A DNA stretch of 64,000 nt from Nitrospira sp. (GTDB lineage Bacteria > Nitrospirota > Nitrospiria > Nitrospirales > Nitrospiraceae): assembly GCA_005116965.1 (NCBI GenBank), contig SWDG01000023.1, positions 114,358 through 178,357 of the forward strand. The letters are read 5' to 3'. The position numbers and the translations under genes are program-made. Positions within the stretch are counted from its first letter, which is position 1, and each line of letters starts with the position of its first letter. The notes under the pieces were generated by a model, which was given only the letters and a program-made list of their open reading frames with translations, had not been told where the DNA came from and did not search any database. Of this stretch, positions 29,991 through 38,036 are shown in pieces.

Positions 29991-30989
29991 ATGAGCAACG
30001 CAGATTCAGAAATTCAAAAATTCGCACTTTACGGCGAGAACATACCGGGGTTTGATGACTCGATACAGCCAACCCTAGAGCTGCGGAGTTGGACTACCGT
30101 CTCGAGCGACGAGCGGACTATTGTTCTGCATCAGATTATTCACAACGGATGGCTGGGAAGGACGGCAGAGAGACATATTATAACTACGGTCGCCCACCTT
30201 AATTATAAATACCTTCAACTGTGCCCGGCGAGGAACTTTCACAGCGCTCCGCAGCAGAACGACGGCTACGGCGGTTTTGACAGTGCCACAAGGAAGGCAG
30301 CGGCAGAGGATTTCGGTCGAATCTTCATGGAAGAGGAGGAGCCGCTTGTCCTGAGAATGTTGAGCAAGTTCGCACAACTACTTATCGACGCCGATGCCTT
30401 GAATAGAGCTAAGAAGGCAGTCAATTCAGATGAACGCAAAAGGTATGTTGGCGCTGCGTACAAGCAGTTTGATCTCTTCGCTAACTGCGTTAACCACGTC
30501 TTTGAGCAGTTCGCCGTTAATCAATTGCTGACTCGTAGTGGGTTCATCCCGAGACAAGACGAGACCATCGAGCAAGAATTGTACAAGCCAACCCTTCAGG
30601 CGCTATCCGATCCGAAGTGGAGGCCCGTGAATGACATTCTTGCTCTCATGTTCGAGGATTTTCGGGAAGGTCGATATCCTGAAACGATCACGAAGGCTCA
30701 CAGTGCTGTTCAGTGCTTTCTGCAAGTCCTTGTGACGGGGAAACCAGGAACCAATGCAAAGGGCGAGCTTGCACAGCTAATAAAGACAGGCAAAGAGGCC
30801 GGTGTGATCCCGACAAGTCGATTCATTGAGCCATTCGTGGGAAATATCCAGAGCTTCATCGCTTCAGAAAGAGCAACGAACAGCACCGCGAAACCGTCAC
30901 TCGTCCCGGCCTCAAGCTCCGACGCCTTACTGATGATGAATATGACGCTCGTGTTCTTGCAACATTGCCTTCAGGCAGTTGGGAAATGA
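29991..30989 (+). CDS. HEPN/Abi-C-like protein of unknown function, probable integron cassette gene
   Basis: The 332-residue product has no signal peptide or membrane segment. The N-terminal half (LTKF-type Abi N-terminal proteins look different) is not recognised. The C-terminal 110 residues, helical and including DFREGRYPETITKAHSAVQC then SERATNSTAKPSL and SSDALLMMNMTLVFLQHCLQ, resemble the helical C-terminal region of abortive-infection and HEPN-type proteins. A strict RxxxxH nuclease motif is not seen. ATG 29991 has a GAGG site; an upstream TTG at 29949 is unlikely. The stop is 8 bases before an attC-like element. Base composition is more AT-rich than flanking genes, which fits recent transfer. 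A defence role is inference. Confidence 0.65.
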   Translation: MSNADSEIQKFALYGENIPGFDDSIQPTLELRSWTTVSSDERTIVLHQIIHNGWLGRTAERHIITTVAHLNYKYLQLCPARNFHSAPQQNDGYGGFDSATRKAAAEDFGRIFMEEEEPLVLRMLSKFAQLLIDADALNRAKKAVNSDERKRYVGAAYKQFDLFANCVNHVFEQFAVNQLLTRSGFIPRQDETIEQELYKPTLQALSDPKWRPVNDILALMFEDFREGRYPETITKAHSAVQCFLQVLVTGKPGTNAKGELAQLIKTGKEAGVIPTSRFIEPFVGNIQSFIASERATNSTAKPSLVPASSSDALLMMNMTLVFLQHCLQAVGK

Positions 30990-30996
30990 AAGTGCC

Positions 30997-31051
30997 ACAT
31001 AACATTTCGTTGAAGCGGACCTGACAGGGCCACTTAACTCAACCGTCAATG
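30997..31051 (+). other. Integron attC-like site (59-base element)
   Basis: A 55-base element begins 8 bases after the stop of the preceding gene, the normal place for an attC site. The left half reads ACATAAC, then TTCGTTGAAGCGGACC; the right half reads GGCCACTTAACTCAACC, then GTCAATG. The inner arms pair (TTGAAGCGGACC with GGCCACTTAA) leaving two unpaired bases on one side, as in real attC sites. The end core GTCAATG departs from GTTRRRY, so recombination ability may be lost. Similarity to known attC sites (TTCGTTCAAGC and GCTTAACTCAAGCG) is from memory. Confidence 0.6.
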
Positions 31052-31382
31052 CCACAGGGCTGAGGACCGCTATCTGGCGGTGCGTCCCCCTGCGCCGATC
31101 TTCCGCTTGTGGCCGTTACCAGCCATCGCGGGACAAATACCAGCTCCTGTTTCGTACTGGCTGGCGAGACTGTAACAACCCCCTTGTCCAGTCACACAGC
31201 AGGGTTGAGTACGCAAAAAGAGGCCCGGTAACTTTTCGCTCTACGTAATCAGGTTGCTCTACGGAGCAGAACAACCAAACGGAAGCTCTCCTATTTCACA
31301 CACGAGATGAATTCATCTGCACGAGTCATTCAGATCGGTCAGTGACAGGGCAACGCTCGTCTCCACACGACCTACAGGATTC
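31052..31382. other. Non-coding stretch after the attC-like site
   Basis: About 330 bases with no convincing open frame. It may include remnants of former neighbouring cassettes, but I recognise none. The terminator-like hairpin at 31383 follows. Confidence 0.35.
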
Positions 31383-31405
31383 AAACGACCGGGGGGTTGT
31401 TTTTT
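31383..31405 (+). terminator. Possible Rho-independent terminator
   Basis: AAACGACC and GGTTGTTT form an 8-pair stem with one G-U pair and a GGGG loop, followed by a short T run. It could end transcription from the cassette-like gene before the secreted-protein gene at 31486. Confidence 0.4.
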
Positions 31406-31485
31406 CTATTTCACGCGTACAAAATATCCCCGCGTTGTCAGTGCGGGCCTAATCGTCAACCACCATAAGAGAGAGGGGCATAACC

Positions 31486-31902
31486 GTGAGTCTGCGAAAT
31501 CTTCTACGGCTTGTTCTTGCAGTTGGGGTCTGCGGTACCGCCGGCCCAGTCTGGGCATATGATCCAAGTCCGAATATCGGTGGCGACCTGGCCGCCTGTG
31601 ATCAGGTCATCTTTACTACGTTCACACCCCCTCCCTTCTCCGCGGATAAGAATAATGTCACCGTGGCACCGAAATCGGATTTTTCATTCCTTGCATCCAA
31701 GGTAACGACTTCCGCAAGCATCACGGTGAAGATCAAGGAAGAAAAAATTCCGATCACCGTCACTTCAGTCGGTTACGGATTCCAGGTCAAGGGGAAACTG
31801 CCCCCCAGCATCAAGGGCAGCTACATCCGACTCGATATTTTCGCCAAAGGGCCGGGTGACTGCGACAAAACCGATGGGTGGCTGCTCAAGGTAGGGAACT
31901 GA
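31486..31902 (+). CDS. Small secreted protein of unknown function
   Basis: The 138-residue product has a clear signal peptide (LLRLVLAVGVCGTAGPVWA). The mature part of about 114 residues contains two Cys and beta-strand-rich segments with alternating charges (ITVKIKEEKIPITVTSVGYG), suggesting a small immunoglobulin-like or beta-sandwich fold. No family is recognised. GTG 31486 is preceded by GAGAGAGGGG about eight bases upstream. It is a single-gene unit. Confidence 0.7.
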   Translation: MSLRNLLRLVLAVGVCGTAGPVWAYDPSPNIGGDLAACDQVIFTTFTPPPFSADKNNVTVAPKSDFSFLASKVTTSASITVKIKEEKIPITVTSVGYGFQVKGKLPPSIKGSYIRLDIFAKGPGDCDKTDGWLLKVGN

Positions 31903-31971
31903 CCGTTGCCACAACGATGTGGGTGGGACTCTCTGCCCATGTCGTTGTCCCGGCACTCGCCGACATCCTCC

Positions 31972-32121
31972 TCACGGCTCTGCTTCTTCCACAGACTCGA
32001 TCGACTCTTGTAACGCCGCCACAAAGGCCTCCGGCTGAGCGAGGGCATGCTCCGTCAATTGGAATTCACTCACCAATACCCCATCTCTATCGACCAAGAG
32101 CAACCGATAACCCGTCTTCAT
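31972..32121 (-). CDS. 49-residue small protein (hypothetical)
   Basis: An ATG at 32121 opens a 49-codon frame (MKTGYRLLLVDRDGVLVSEF to an acidic end VEEAEP) ending in TGA at 31974-31972. A GAGAGG segment lies upstream. The amino-acid pattern, a strand-turn-strand LLLVDRDGVLVSEFQL then a helix, looks protein-like and not random. It overlaps the end of the secreted protein frame at 32087 by about 35 bases. No family is recognised; support is limited to the frame itself. Confidence 0.45.
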   Translation of the reverse strand: MKTGYRLLLVDRDGVLVSEFQLTEHALAQPEAFVAALQESIESVEEAEP

Positions 32122-32632
32122 AGCAGGCCCTCTCTTCTCCCTGTAGACGATGAGCCCTGACGTGTCGCACGGACCGAGCAGGATCGTAGATGGTTAGGCC
32201 CAGCTGGACCTCGTTTGGAATGAGGTGTTGTCCAAACAGGCTCCTCAGTCCGGCATTGGTGGAGCCGGAAGAAGACGAGAAGGATGGCGAAGCATGCAGG
32301 GAACGATCAAACTCCGTGAGGTAGCCGCCCCCAAACCCTGCACCGATATAGGGCATCAGCTTCGTTCCTCCCACCACAATCTGTTTCGTCAGGCTCGGAA
32401 CAGCTCTCAGAAGTCCCATGCTCTCCACTGTCAGGAAGGCTGACGGCCCCTGCCCCGTTGCCGCCTCCGTCACCATGACAGTACCCGAAGATGCCGCGAC
32501 GCTGGAGGTTGCCGGCCCGATCACTGAACGTCCATCTCCAATTGGACCTGCGTAGGAGAGCGACCAGCACAAACTAAAGCCGATCATGGTGCTGATGCCA
32601 AAGAACCATCTCATTCTTAGAATGTGCTGCAT
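32087..32632 (-). CDS. Exported protein of unknown function, Gly/Ser-rich
   Basis: ATG 32632 gives a product of about 181 residues with a signal peptide (FFGISTMIGFSLCWSLSYA). The mature part is rich in Gly, Ser and Thr. The segment LMPYIGAGFGGGYLTEFDRS resembles a fragment of an outer-membrane barrel, but the protein is too short for a full barrel and its C-terminus (EDGLSVALGR) is not aromatic. It may be a truncated or divergent outer-membrane protein. An AAAGAG ribosome site lies upstream. A longer frame to 32683 is unlikely because the signal peptide would then be internal. Confidence 0.55.
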   Translation of the reverse strand: MQHILRMRWFFGISTMIGFSLCWSLSYAGPIGDGRSVIGPATSSVAASSGTVMVTEAATGQGPSAFLTVESMGLLRAVPSLTKQIVVGGTKLMPYIGAGFGGGYLTEFDRSLHASPSFSSSSGSTNAGLRSLFGQHLIPNEVQLGLTIYDPARSVRHVRAHRLQGEERACYEDGLSVALGR

Positions 32633-32714
32633 ATGCTCTTTAACCATACAACCCGTCCGGCACCAGGTCAAGAAACCACCCACCCGCCAGGCAGCAACAT
32701 CGGCTCCCAGGCCG

Positions 32715-33281
32715 TTACCCCATCACGCGTGTGAGCGTATTCTCATCCGTATGGTGAAACAGATCCGACCGCCCCGGCATGCGGAGTTGCGTGTCCTCCT
32801 TGTAGTGAAACCGATTCTGGTCGAGGACCGTCACTGTCAATTCGTAGCGCACCGTCTTAAACTCCTTGTCGAGGAACCGATTTGAGCAGATTCCATAGGT
32901 GTCCGATCCCGCCTCTGCCACCAGCGCAAACGTTGTGGAGGAAGGCGCCGCCGTGCCACCGGCAATCAGCGCCACCCCGCGCGGGACGATGAAACAGCGC
33001 AACACCTGCCCCTCGCCCGGATCCCAGAGCCAGTAGCCCACCTCCTCGTGGAACGGATCGGCTTCTCCAATACGCCGGGCCACCGTGGCATACCGCAAGC
33101 CATACAACACCTGCTCGTGATTGCGCACTGGTCCCATCGGCTCAAAGGTCATCCGCTCGCGAAACTGATTCTGCTCCGTCCCCCGATCGTCCGACGGCGC
33201 CACATCCGCGCCTTTGGCTCCCTCCCACACACCCGCCAGCGCAGCCAGTGGCCCGAGCTGCTTGATCAGATCAGAATCCAT
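32715..33281 (-). CDS. Nitrobindin-like haem-binding beta-barrel protein (FABP-like)
   Basis: The 188-residue protein begins MDSDLIKQLGPLAALAGVWEG, the usual LxxLxGxWxG opening of nitrobindin-type (DUF1794/THAP4-like) small beta-barrels. It continues with NHEQVLYGLRYATVAR, GYWLWDPGEGQVLRCFIVPR and NRFHYKEDTQLRMPG. The conserved His ligand is expected in the C-terminal part; HYKEDTQL and FHHTDENTLTRV are candidates. ATG 33281 has a strong CAGGAGG site, so the upstream frame to 33392 is not used. The family binds haem and may handle nitric oxide or peroxynitrite. It diverges from the flavoprotein gene at 33536. Confidence 0.8.
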   Translation of the reverse strand: MDSDLIKQLGPLAALAGVWEGAKGADVAPSDDRGTEQNQFRERMTFEPMGPVRNHEQVLYGLRYATVARRIGEADPFHEEVGYWLWDPGEGQVLRCFIVPRGVALIAGGTAAPSSTTFALVAEAGSDTYGICSNRFLDKEFKTVRYELTVTVLDQNRFHYKEDTQLRMPGRSDLFHHTDENTLTRVMG

Positions 33282-33535
33282 GAGGCCTCCTGAATAAGAC
33301 GAGACGGAAGCATGGACTATGCTCCCACCTCGACACAAATAAGCATAACGAATCAGGGGAGCATTGTAGGAGGTTCCCATTAACCGGCGCAATCAGGTGG
33401 GAGGCGGACGGCCAGGACGGTCGCGTTCAGCTGGTCTGCTGACCTCTGGCGGCCACGCTTCCGACATCCTCTATTTTCTTGGCGAGTCGGGCTTGCCAAG
33501 ATATCGTAGGCGTTGCGCACCGATGAGACGGAGAA

Positions 33536-34585
33536 GTGAGATCCTCTATGCGATCCTATGACATCGTGGTCGTCGGCAGTGGACCAGCCGGCCAGAAAGC
33601 CGCAGTCCAAGCGGCGAAACTCTCCAAACGTGTGGTGATCATCGAGAAAGCCCGACAACTCGGCGGAACCTCGCTCAATACGGGCACCTTACCCAGCAAG
33701 ACCCTCAAGGACACGATCGAGTACATTCATGGATTGGGACGGCGAGGATTGCACCAGCTAGGCGCAGCGCTCACCAAGCAGCTCACGCTCCCAGACCTGA
33801 TGATACGCAAAGACCAAGTCATCGAGACCGAAGTCGCTGTGATCACCAACCAGCTGCAGCGCAACGGCATCGAGATCATCCAGGGCACAGCCAGTTTTGT
33901 CGATCCCCATACCATGAGCGTGCTGAGATCGGATGGGCATGTCGATCACGTCCAGGCCTCAGTCATCATCCTAGCCACGGGGTCACGACCACGCCGCCCC
34001 AGGGAGGTCCCCTTCAATGACGTGACGGTGTGCGATTCCGACTCATTTCTCCGCACGACCAAGAACCCTACCAGTATCATCGTCCTCGGAGGCGGTGTCA
34101 TCGGAACAGAGTATGCGTCAATGTTGGCCGCCTTTGGGATCAAGGTCACCCTCATCGACCGGAGAACTCAGTTGTTGCGGTTCCTGGACCAGGAAATTGC
34201 GCAGGCGTTGGACTCCCAGATGCTGCAGAATGGGGTCGCGATCCGACTTGGACAGGAGCATCTTGGCATCGCCGTGAATGAAGCTGGGCGCCCGGCGATC
34301 CACCTCCACGATGGCGAGACGGTGACCGCCGACATGCTGCTCTACACCATGGGACGGATCGGCAATACGGACGCATTGAACCTCCCCGCAATCGGCCTCT
34401 CGACCGACCAGCAAGGACAGCTCTCCGTCAACAGCCAGTACCAAACGGCCATTCCCCACATCTATGCGACGGGTGATGTCATCGGGTTTCCCGCGCTCGC
34501 CGCGACGGCCATGGAACAAGGCCGCCTCGCCGCCTGCCACGCCTTTCAGGTGTCCGAGTCGCACGACATCAAGGTGATTCCCTAA
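33536..34585 (+). pseudogene. SthA/Lpd-like FAD pyridine-nucleotide oxidoreductase, C-terminally truncated
   Basis: The 349-residue frame shows the FAD motif (VVVGSGPAGQKAA), the NAD(P) motif (VLGGGVIGTEYASMLAAFG) and the second FAD motif (IYATGDVIGFPALAATAMEQ). It ends with SHDIKVIP, the point where relatives continue with YGIYTIPE and about 110 further residues of dimerisation domain. That domain is absent. The redox-disulphide region reads GGTSLNTGTLPSK, with both cysteines of the Lpd type replaced, as in soluble transhydrogenase. GTG 33536 (GGAG site) or ATG 33548 could start it. It would interconvert NADH and NADPH if intact. Missing dimer interface suggests loss of function, so I label it a pseudogene, but a functional short form cannot be excluded. 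Confidence 0.8.
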
Positions 34586-34617
34586 AAGCTCCAGAAATAG
34601 AGGAAAGCAACGGGTAT

Positions 34618-34872
34618 GTGCGAGTTACGTTGCCTCATACTCCTCTCGCTAAACCAACGGAAGCCATCTTAGGCTTTCTCGCCAGAAACGCTACAGTAAC
34701 TAACCGCCAAGCAAGAGACCTCACAGGCATCAAGTCTGAGAATCTTGTAAAGATTGAATTTTACAAGCTTCGCGATGAGGGAATGCTAGAGCCTGTTCCA
34801 AGCCTCAAGGGTCCAAAATCTGCCTGGCGCTTAACAAAAAAGGGTAAGAAGGCTGCAGAACGATTCAAATAG
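34618..34872 (+). CDS. Small winged-helix-like protein
   Basis: The 84-residue basic product has a helix-turn-helix pattern (TEAILGFLARNATVTNRQAR, then IKSENLVKIEFYKLRDEGML) and a wing-like C-terminus (SAWRLTKKGKKAAERFK). It looks like a MarR/ArsR-type or AlpA-like small DNA-binding protein, but no family is certain. GTG 34618 is the start. Its lower GC than the surrounding genes and position directly after the truncated flavoprotein gene suggest inserted DNA. Confidence 0.55.
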   Translation: MRVTLPHTPLAKPTEAILGFLARNATVTNRQARDLTGIKSENLVKIEFYKLRDEGMLEPVPSLKGPKSAWRLTKKGKKAAERFK

Positions 34873-35016
34873 AAAGAGTTAGGGGGGAAGGTCAGAAGGA
34901 TCAGAATACACTCAGCTTTATCTAACAGAAGCAAGGCGGGAATTTTTCCCAGAAACCATGTACGAATTAGCCAGAATGGTTGGGAGTTAAGAATTCAATT
35001 AGTTCCAAACGGCTTG

Positions 35017-35472
35017 CTAGACCTTCGAATTAGCGGCCTGAGCGGAGTCATTGTTTGTAAGTTGATCACTTTCTTCATCGGCAGGTTTCTCTTCTTCCGG
35101 CACATCGAACCACTGCACCAGCATCTCTTCCCACCAAGTTTCAGTCACCTCAGTCCCTGGGTCCGTGCCCAAGAATGCCACATCCTCTTGCTTGAGGGAT
35201 GCTCCGACAAGCTGCGGTTGAAACTTGGCACGCATGATGACTTCTTTCGTGGCATAGCCGCCGATGATCCAGGAGTCCGGATCGGCTCGGCGAGACTTGT
35301 AGGCCTTCAAGCCATGCTTGAGATACATAAAGATCTGCTGTTGAACCGGATCGGTGACGCCGGTCTGTGGAAGACTGAGCGTTTTTTCTATGTGCTTTCG
35401 CCAATGCCGATCGTCGTACCGTGACGTGATCAGCTGCAGCATCTTCTTTCCCAGCTCAGTATCAAGCGGCAT
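35017..35472 (-). CDS. Conserved-looking hypothetical protein, 151 residues
   Basis: A soluble protein without signal peptide. It has a helical N-terminus (GKKMLQLITSRYDDRHWRKH), a Trp-rich centre and an acidic disordered tail (EEEKPADEESDQ). No family is recognised. It starts just downstream of the secreted PEBP gene on the same strand (5-base gap), so it is likely in the tldD-tldE-PEBP transcript. Confidence 0.65.
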   Translation of the reverse strand: MPLDTELGKKMLQLITSRYDDRHWRKHIEKTLSLPQTGVTDPVQQQIFMYLKHGLKAYKSRRADPDSWIIGGYATKEVIMRAKFQPQLVGASLKQEDVAFLGTDPGTEVTETWWEEMLVQWFDVPEEEKPADEESDQLTNNDSAQAANSKV

Positions 35473-35477
35473 CGTCG

Positions 35478-36035
35478 TTACTTGCGGCTATACAGGCCGG
35501 TGAAGGAAGCTTTGGCCAGGGCATTCTGGTTGAGATAGTACCCGACCATTGCCCCGGAGGCCTCAGGCTTCAACGGCAATTGGTCCACCTTCAAGGCAAA
35601 CACCCTAAAGATGTAGCGATGCGGCTTGTGGCCCGGAGGAGGACAGGGTCCACCGTACCCAGGCTGACCAAAATCCGTCGTGCTTTGCACCGCGCGTTGC
35701 GGCTCACCGGAGCCGCCTGGCTTTCCGGCACCCGCGGCGAGTGCCGAAATATCCGGAGGAATGTTGAAGATGACCCAATGCCACCAGCCGCTGCCGGTGG
35801 GCGCATCGGGATCATACATAGTTACGGCAAAACTCTTGGTCCCTTTAGGGGCATTGTTCCAGCGCAACTCCGGAGACACATTGTCACCAGTACAGCCGAA
35901 TCCGTCGAAGACATGGGTCTTGCCGATCATCTGTTTCGGCTTGATCGTCGGACTAGCGAGCTGAAAATCGGCAGCAGCGCTGATGCCTGGCATGAGTGCG
36001 ATCGCGAGCAGCACAATGCTCCATGTCGGTTTCAT
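35478..36035 (-). CDS. Secreted YbhB/YbcL (PEBP) family protein
   Basis: The 185-residue protein has a signal peptide (SIVLLAIALMPGISAA) and a PEBP (Raf-kinase-inhibitor-like) domain. Visible motifs are GCTGDNVSPELRWNNAPKG, YDPDAPTGSGWWHWVIFNIP and GYGGPCPPPGHKPHRYIFRV. The Asp-Pro-Asp-Ala-Pro and Gly-Gly-Pro-Cys-Pro-Pro signatures define the ligand pocket. The substrate is unknown for bacterial homologues. It is the second of two adjacent PEBP genes; this copy is periplasmic. Confidence 0.9.
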   Translation of the reverse strand: MKPTWSIVLLAIALMPGISAAADFQLASPTIKPKQMIGKTHVFDGFGCTGDNVSPELRWNNAPKGTKSFAVTMYDPDAPTGSGWWHWVIFNIPPDISALAAGAGKPGGSGEPQRAVQSTTDFGQPGYGGPCPPPGHKPHRYIFRVFALKVDQLPLKPEASGAMVGYYLNQNALAKASFTGLYSRK

Positions 36036-36090
36036 CGCTCGTCCCCTCTCTCGATATGCGTTCCCAGGATCATGGCCTTGGTGAAAAAAC

Positions 36091-36555
36091 TCACAGATTC
36101 TTCTGATACGTTCCGATCAACTGCGCTTCGGCGAGAATGTGCCCCTTCATGGTCTGTTCCAACTGAACTTTGGTCGGCTGCTTCAGATCCAGCAGTATGG
36201 CGTCAAGGGCGTAGAGCTTATGAAAATACCGATGTCGGCCGATTGGTGGGCAAGGCCCCCCATAGCCCGTTCGTTTCCAATCGTTGACGCCCTCCTTGGT
36301 TCCCTCTGGGAGAGCCTTCGCGCCTTCGGGCAGACCCGCAGTTGTCGGCGATATGTTATAGAGCACCCAATGGACCCAGGTCATTTTCGGTGCCGCTGGA
36401 TCTGGGGCGTCAGGATCATCGACGATTAACACCAGGCTCTTGGTACCGGTCGGCAAGCCGTTCCAGGCCAGTGGCGGCGAAATGTCCTTGCCCTCGCAGG
36501 TATAGGCTGTCGGAATGGCCCCCTCGTGGCTGAATGCCGTGGACGTCATACGCAT
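36091..36555 (-). CDS. Cytosolic YbhB/YbcL (PEBP) family protein
   Basis: About 154 residues with no signal peptide. The PEBP motifs are present: YTCEGKDISPPLAWNGLP, VDDPDAPDPAAPKMTWVHWV, GYGGPCPPIGRHRYFHKLYA. ATG 36555 is chosen; a TTG at 36570 and an ATG at 36549 are alternatives and none has a strong site. It begins about 20 bases after the pmbA gene and is followed by the secreted paralogue 55 bases later, probably a tandem duplication that split localisation. Confidence 0.88.
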   Translation of the reverse strand: MRMTSTAFSHEGAIPTAYTCEGKDISPPLAWNGLPTGTKSLVLIVDDPDAPDPAAPKMTWVHWVLYNISPTTAGLPEGAKALPEGTKEGVNDWKRTGYGGPCPPIGRHRYFHKLYALDAILLDLKQPTKVQLEQTMKGHILAEAQLIGTYQKNL

Positions 36556-36575
36556 ATCGTCAGCCCACAATCTTC

Positions 36576-37961
36576 TTAATTACCTGCCACCATCAGTTCT
36601 GAAATTTTCAGCGTCGGGCTCGCAATTCGCCCCCGGAACACGAGGTCGCTCCCAATCACTTCGATATCCTTGAACATCTGCTTGAGATTCCCCGCGATGG
36701 TGATTTCTTCGACGGGATAGGCCAACTCTCCGTTTTCAATCCAAAACCCGCTGGCCCCTCGCGAGTAATCACCTGTGACCATATTGATTCCAAATCCGAT
36801 CAACTCGGTAACGTAGAGCCCTTCCTTGACTGAACCGATAATCTCCTGAGCGCTCTTCAATCCTGGGACGAGATAAAAATTCGTCGGACCGACGGACGGA
36901 CTCTCGCCCACGCTCCGTGATGCGTTGCCGGTCGAGGGCAACCCCAGCTTCCGTCCGGAATAGGTATCGAGCAGATAGCTCCGTAGCACACCACGCTCCA
37001 CGATCGTGTTCTTGCGCGTGGCCAATCCTTCGCCGTCAAACGGACGAGATCCAAGGCCTCCGGCCATCCGGCCGTCGTCGTACACGGTCATGAGATCAGA
37101 CGCAATCGTCTGCCCAAGCTGATCGAGAAGGAACGAGGCCCGCTTGTAGAGACCGTAGCCGGAAATGGCACCACACAAGTTTGCGAGCAGGCTCCCAGCC
37201 ATGTCCTGGTCAAACACCACCGGTACTCGCTTGGTCGCCACTTTGCGTGCGCCCAGGCGGCGAACGGCTCTTCTGGCCGCCTCCTGCCCGATCGATTCCG
37301 CTGAGGCCAGCCGTGCAAATTTTCGCTGCACCTCATACCAGGCATCCCGCTGCATAGCCCCGGTCGTGGACTCAGTCGCAATCGGAGAGACGGATAGCGA
37401 AAAGTTTGAACTCTTATAGGACCCGACGAACCCATGGCTGTTCGCCAGCACCACTCGTCCCGATGATGAATCAAACTCCGCACCTTCCGAGTTCGTAATG
37501 CGTGGATCAGCGGCAAACGCCGCCGCTTCTCCGCGCTTGGCCCAATCAATCTGCGTTTCCGTATCGAGCACGGTCTCATCATAGAGATCGAGACTCGGCT
37601 GGTCTGCGGCCATCTGAGCCGCATCCGGCAACCCTGATACGTCATCCTCGACAACCGCCCTAGCCAAGGTGCACGTGTCGGCAATAAGCCGTTCGAGAGA
37701 GTCTTGTGAAAAGTCTGACGTCGAGGTCGTCGCCGAACGTTTTCTGATGAAGACACGTAGTCCGAGCCGCTTTTCTCTCGCCTTCGTCAATCGATCGACC
37801 GTGCCGACCCGTACTTGGACCGAAAAGGTCTCACCATCGGCCACCACGATATCAGCCTCTGTCGCGCCGCACGCTTTCGCACGAGCCAGGACATTGGCAG
37901 CCAGCTGCGCATAGCCGTTGGTGATTGTGGCAGGCTCTGTTCCTCGTTGCCCTTGATGCAC
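36576..37961 (-). CDS. pmbA: TldE/PmbA, partner subunit of the TldD peptidase
   Basis: The 461-residue protein belongs to the TldD/PmbA family. It lacks the HExxxH zinc motif, as TldE subunits do. Characteristic segments are KRLGLRVFIRKRSATTSTSD, EGLATRKNTIVERGVLRSYL, and the C-terminal VTGDYSRGASGFWIENG. TldD and TldE form a heteromeric protease that degrades unfolded peptides and matures some ribosomal peptides. GTG 37961 has an AGAGGG site. It follows tldD by about 75 bases. No obvious precursor-peptide gene lies nearby. Confidence 0.93.
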   Translation of the reverse strand: MHQGQRGTEPATITNGYAQLAANVLARAKACGATEADIVVADGETFSVQVRVGTVDRLTKAREKRLGLRVFIRKRSATTSTSDFSQDSLERLIADTCTLARAVVEDDVSGLPDAAQMAADQPSLDLYDETVLDTETQIDWAKRGEAAAFAADPRITNSEGAEFDSSSGRVVLANSHGFVGSYKSSNFSLSVSPIATESTTGAMQRDAWYEVQRKFARLASAESIGQEAARRAVRRLGARKVATKRVPVVFDQDMAGSLLANLCGAISGYGLYKRASFLLDQLGQTIASDLMTVYDDGRMAGGLGSRPFDGEGLATRKNTIVERGVLRSYLLDTYSGRKLGLPSTGNASRSVGESPSVGPTNFYLVPGLKSAQEIIGSVKEGLYVTELIGFGINMVTGDYSRGASGFWIENGELAYPVEEITIAGNLKQMFKDIEVIGSDLVFRGRIASPTLKISELMVAGN

Positions 37962-38036
37962 GCGCCCTCTTTTCTGTCAGTTGTCATGTGGTTGGCCTCG
38001 CTGGTGGACCGTGAGACCAATGACTAGTGACCCTTC

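Noticed and set aside
34915..35000. Second attC-like site after the small helix-turn-helix gene (ATCTAAC core)
   Set aside because: Only one short core matches; no paired inner arms and no GTTRRRY partner at a sensible distance.
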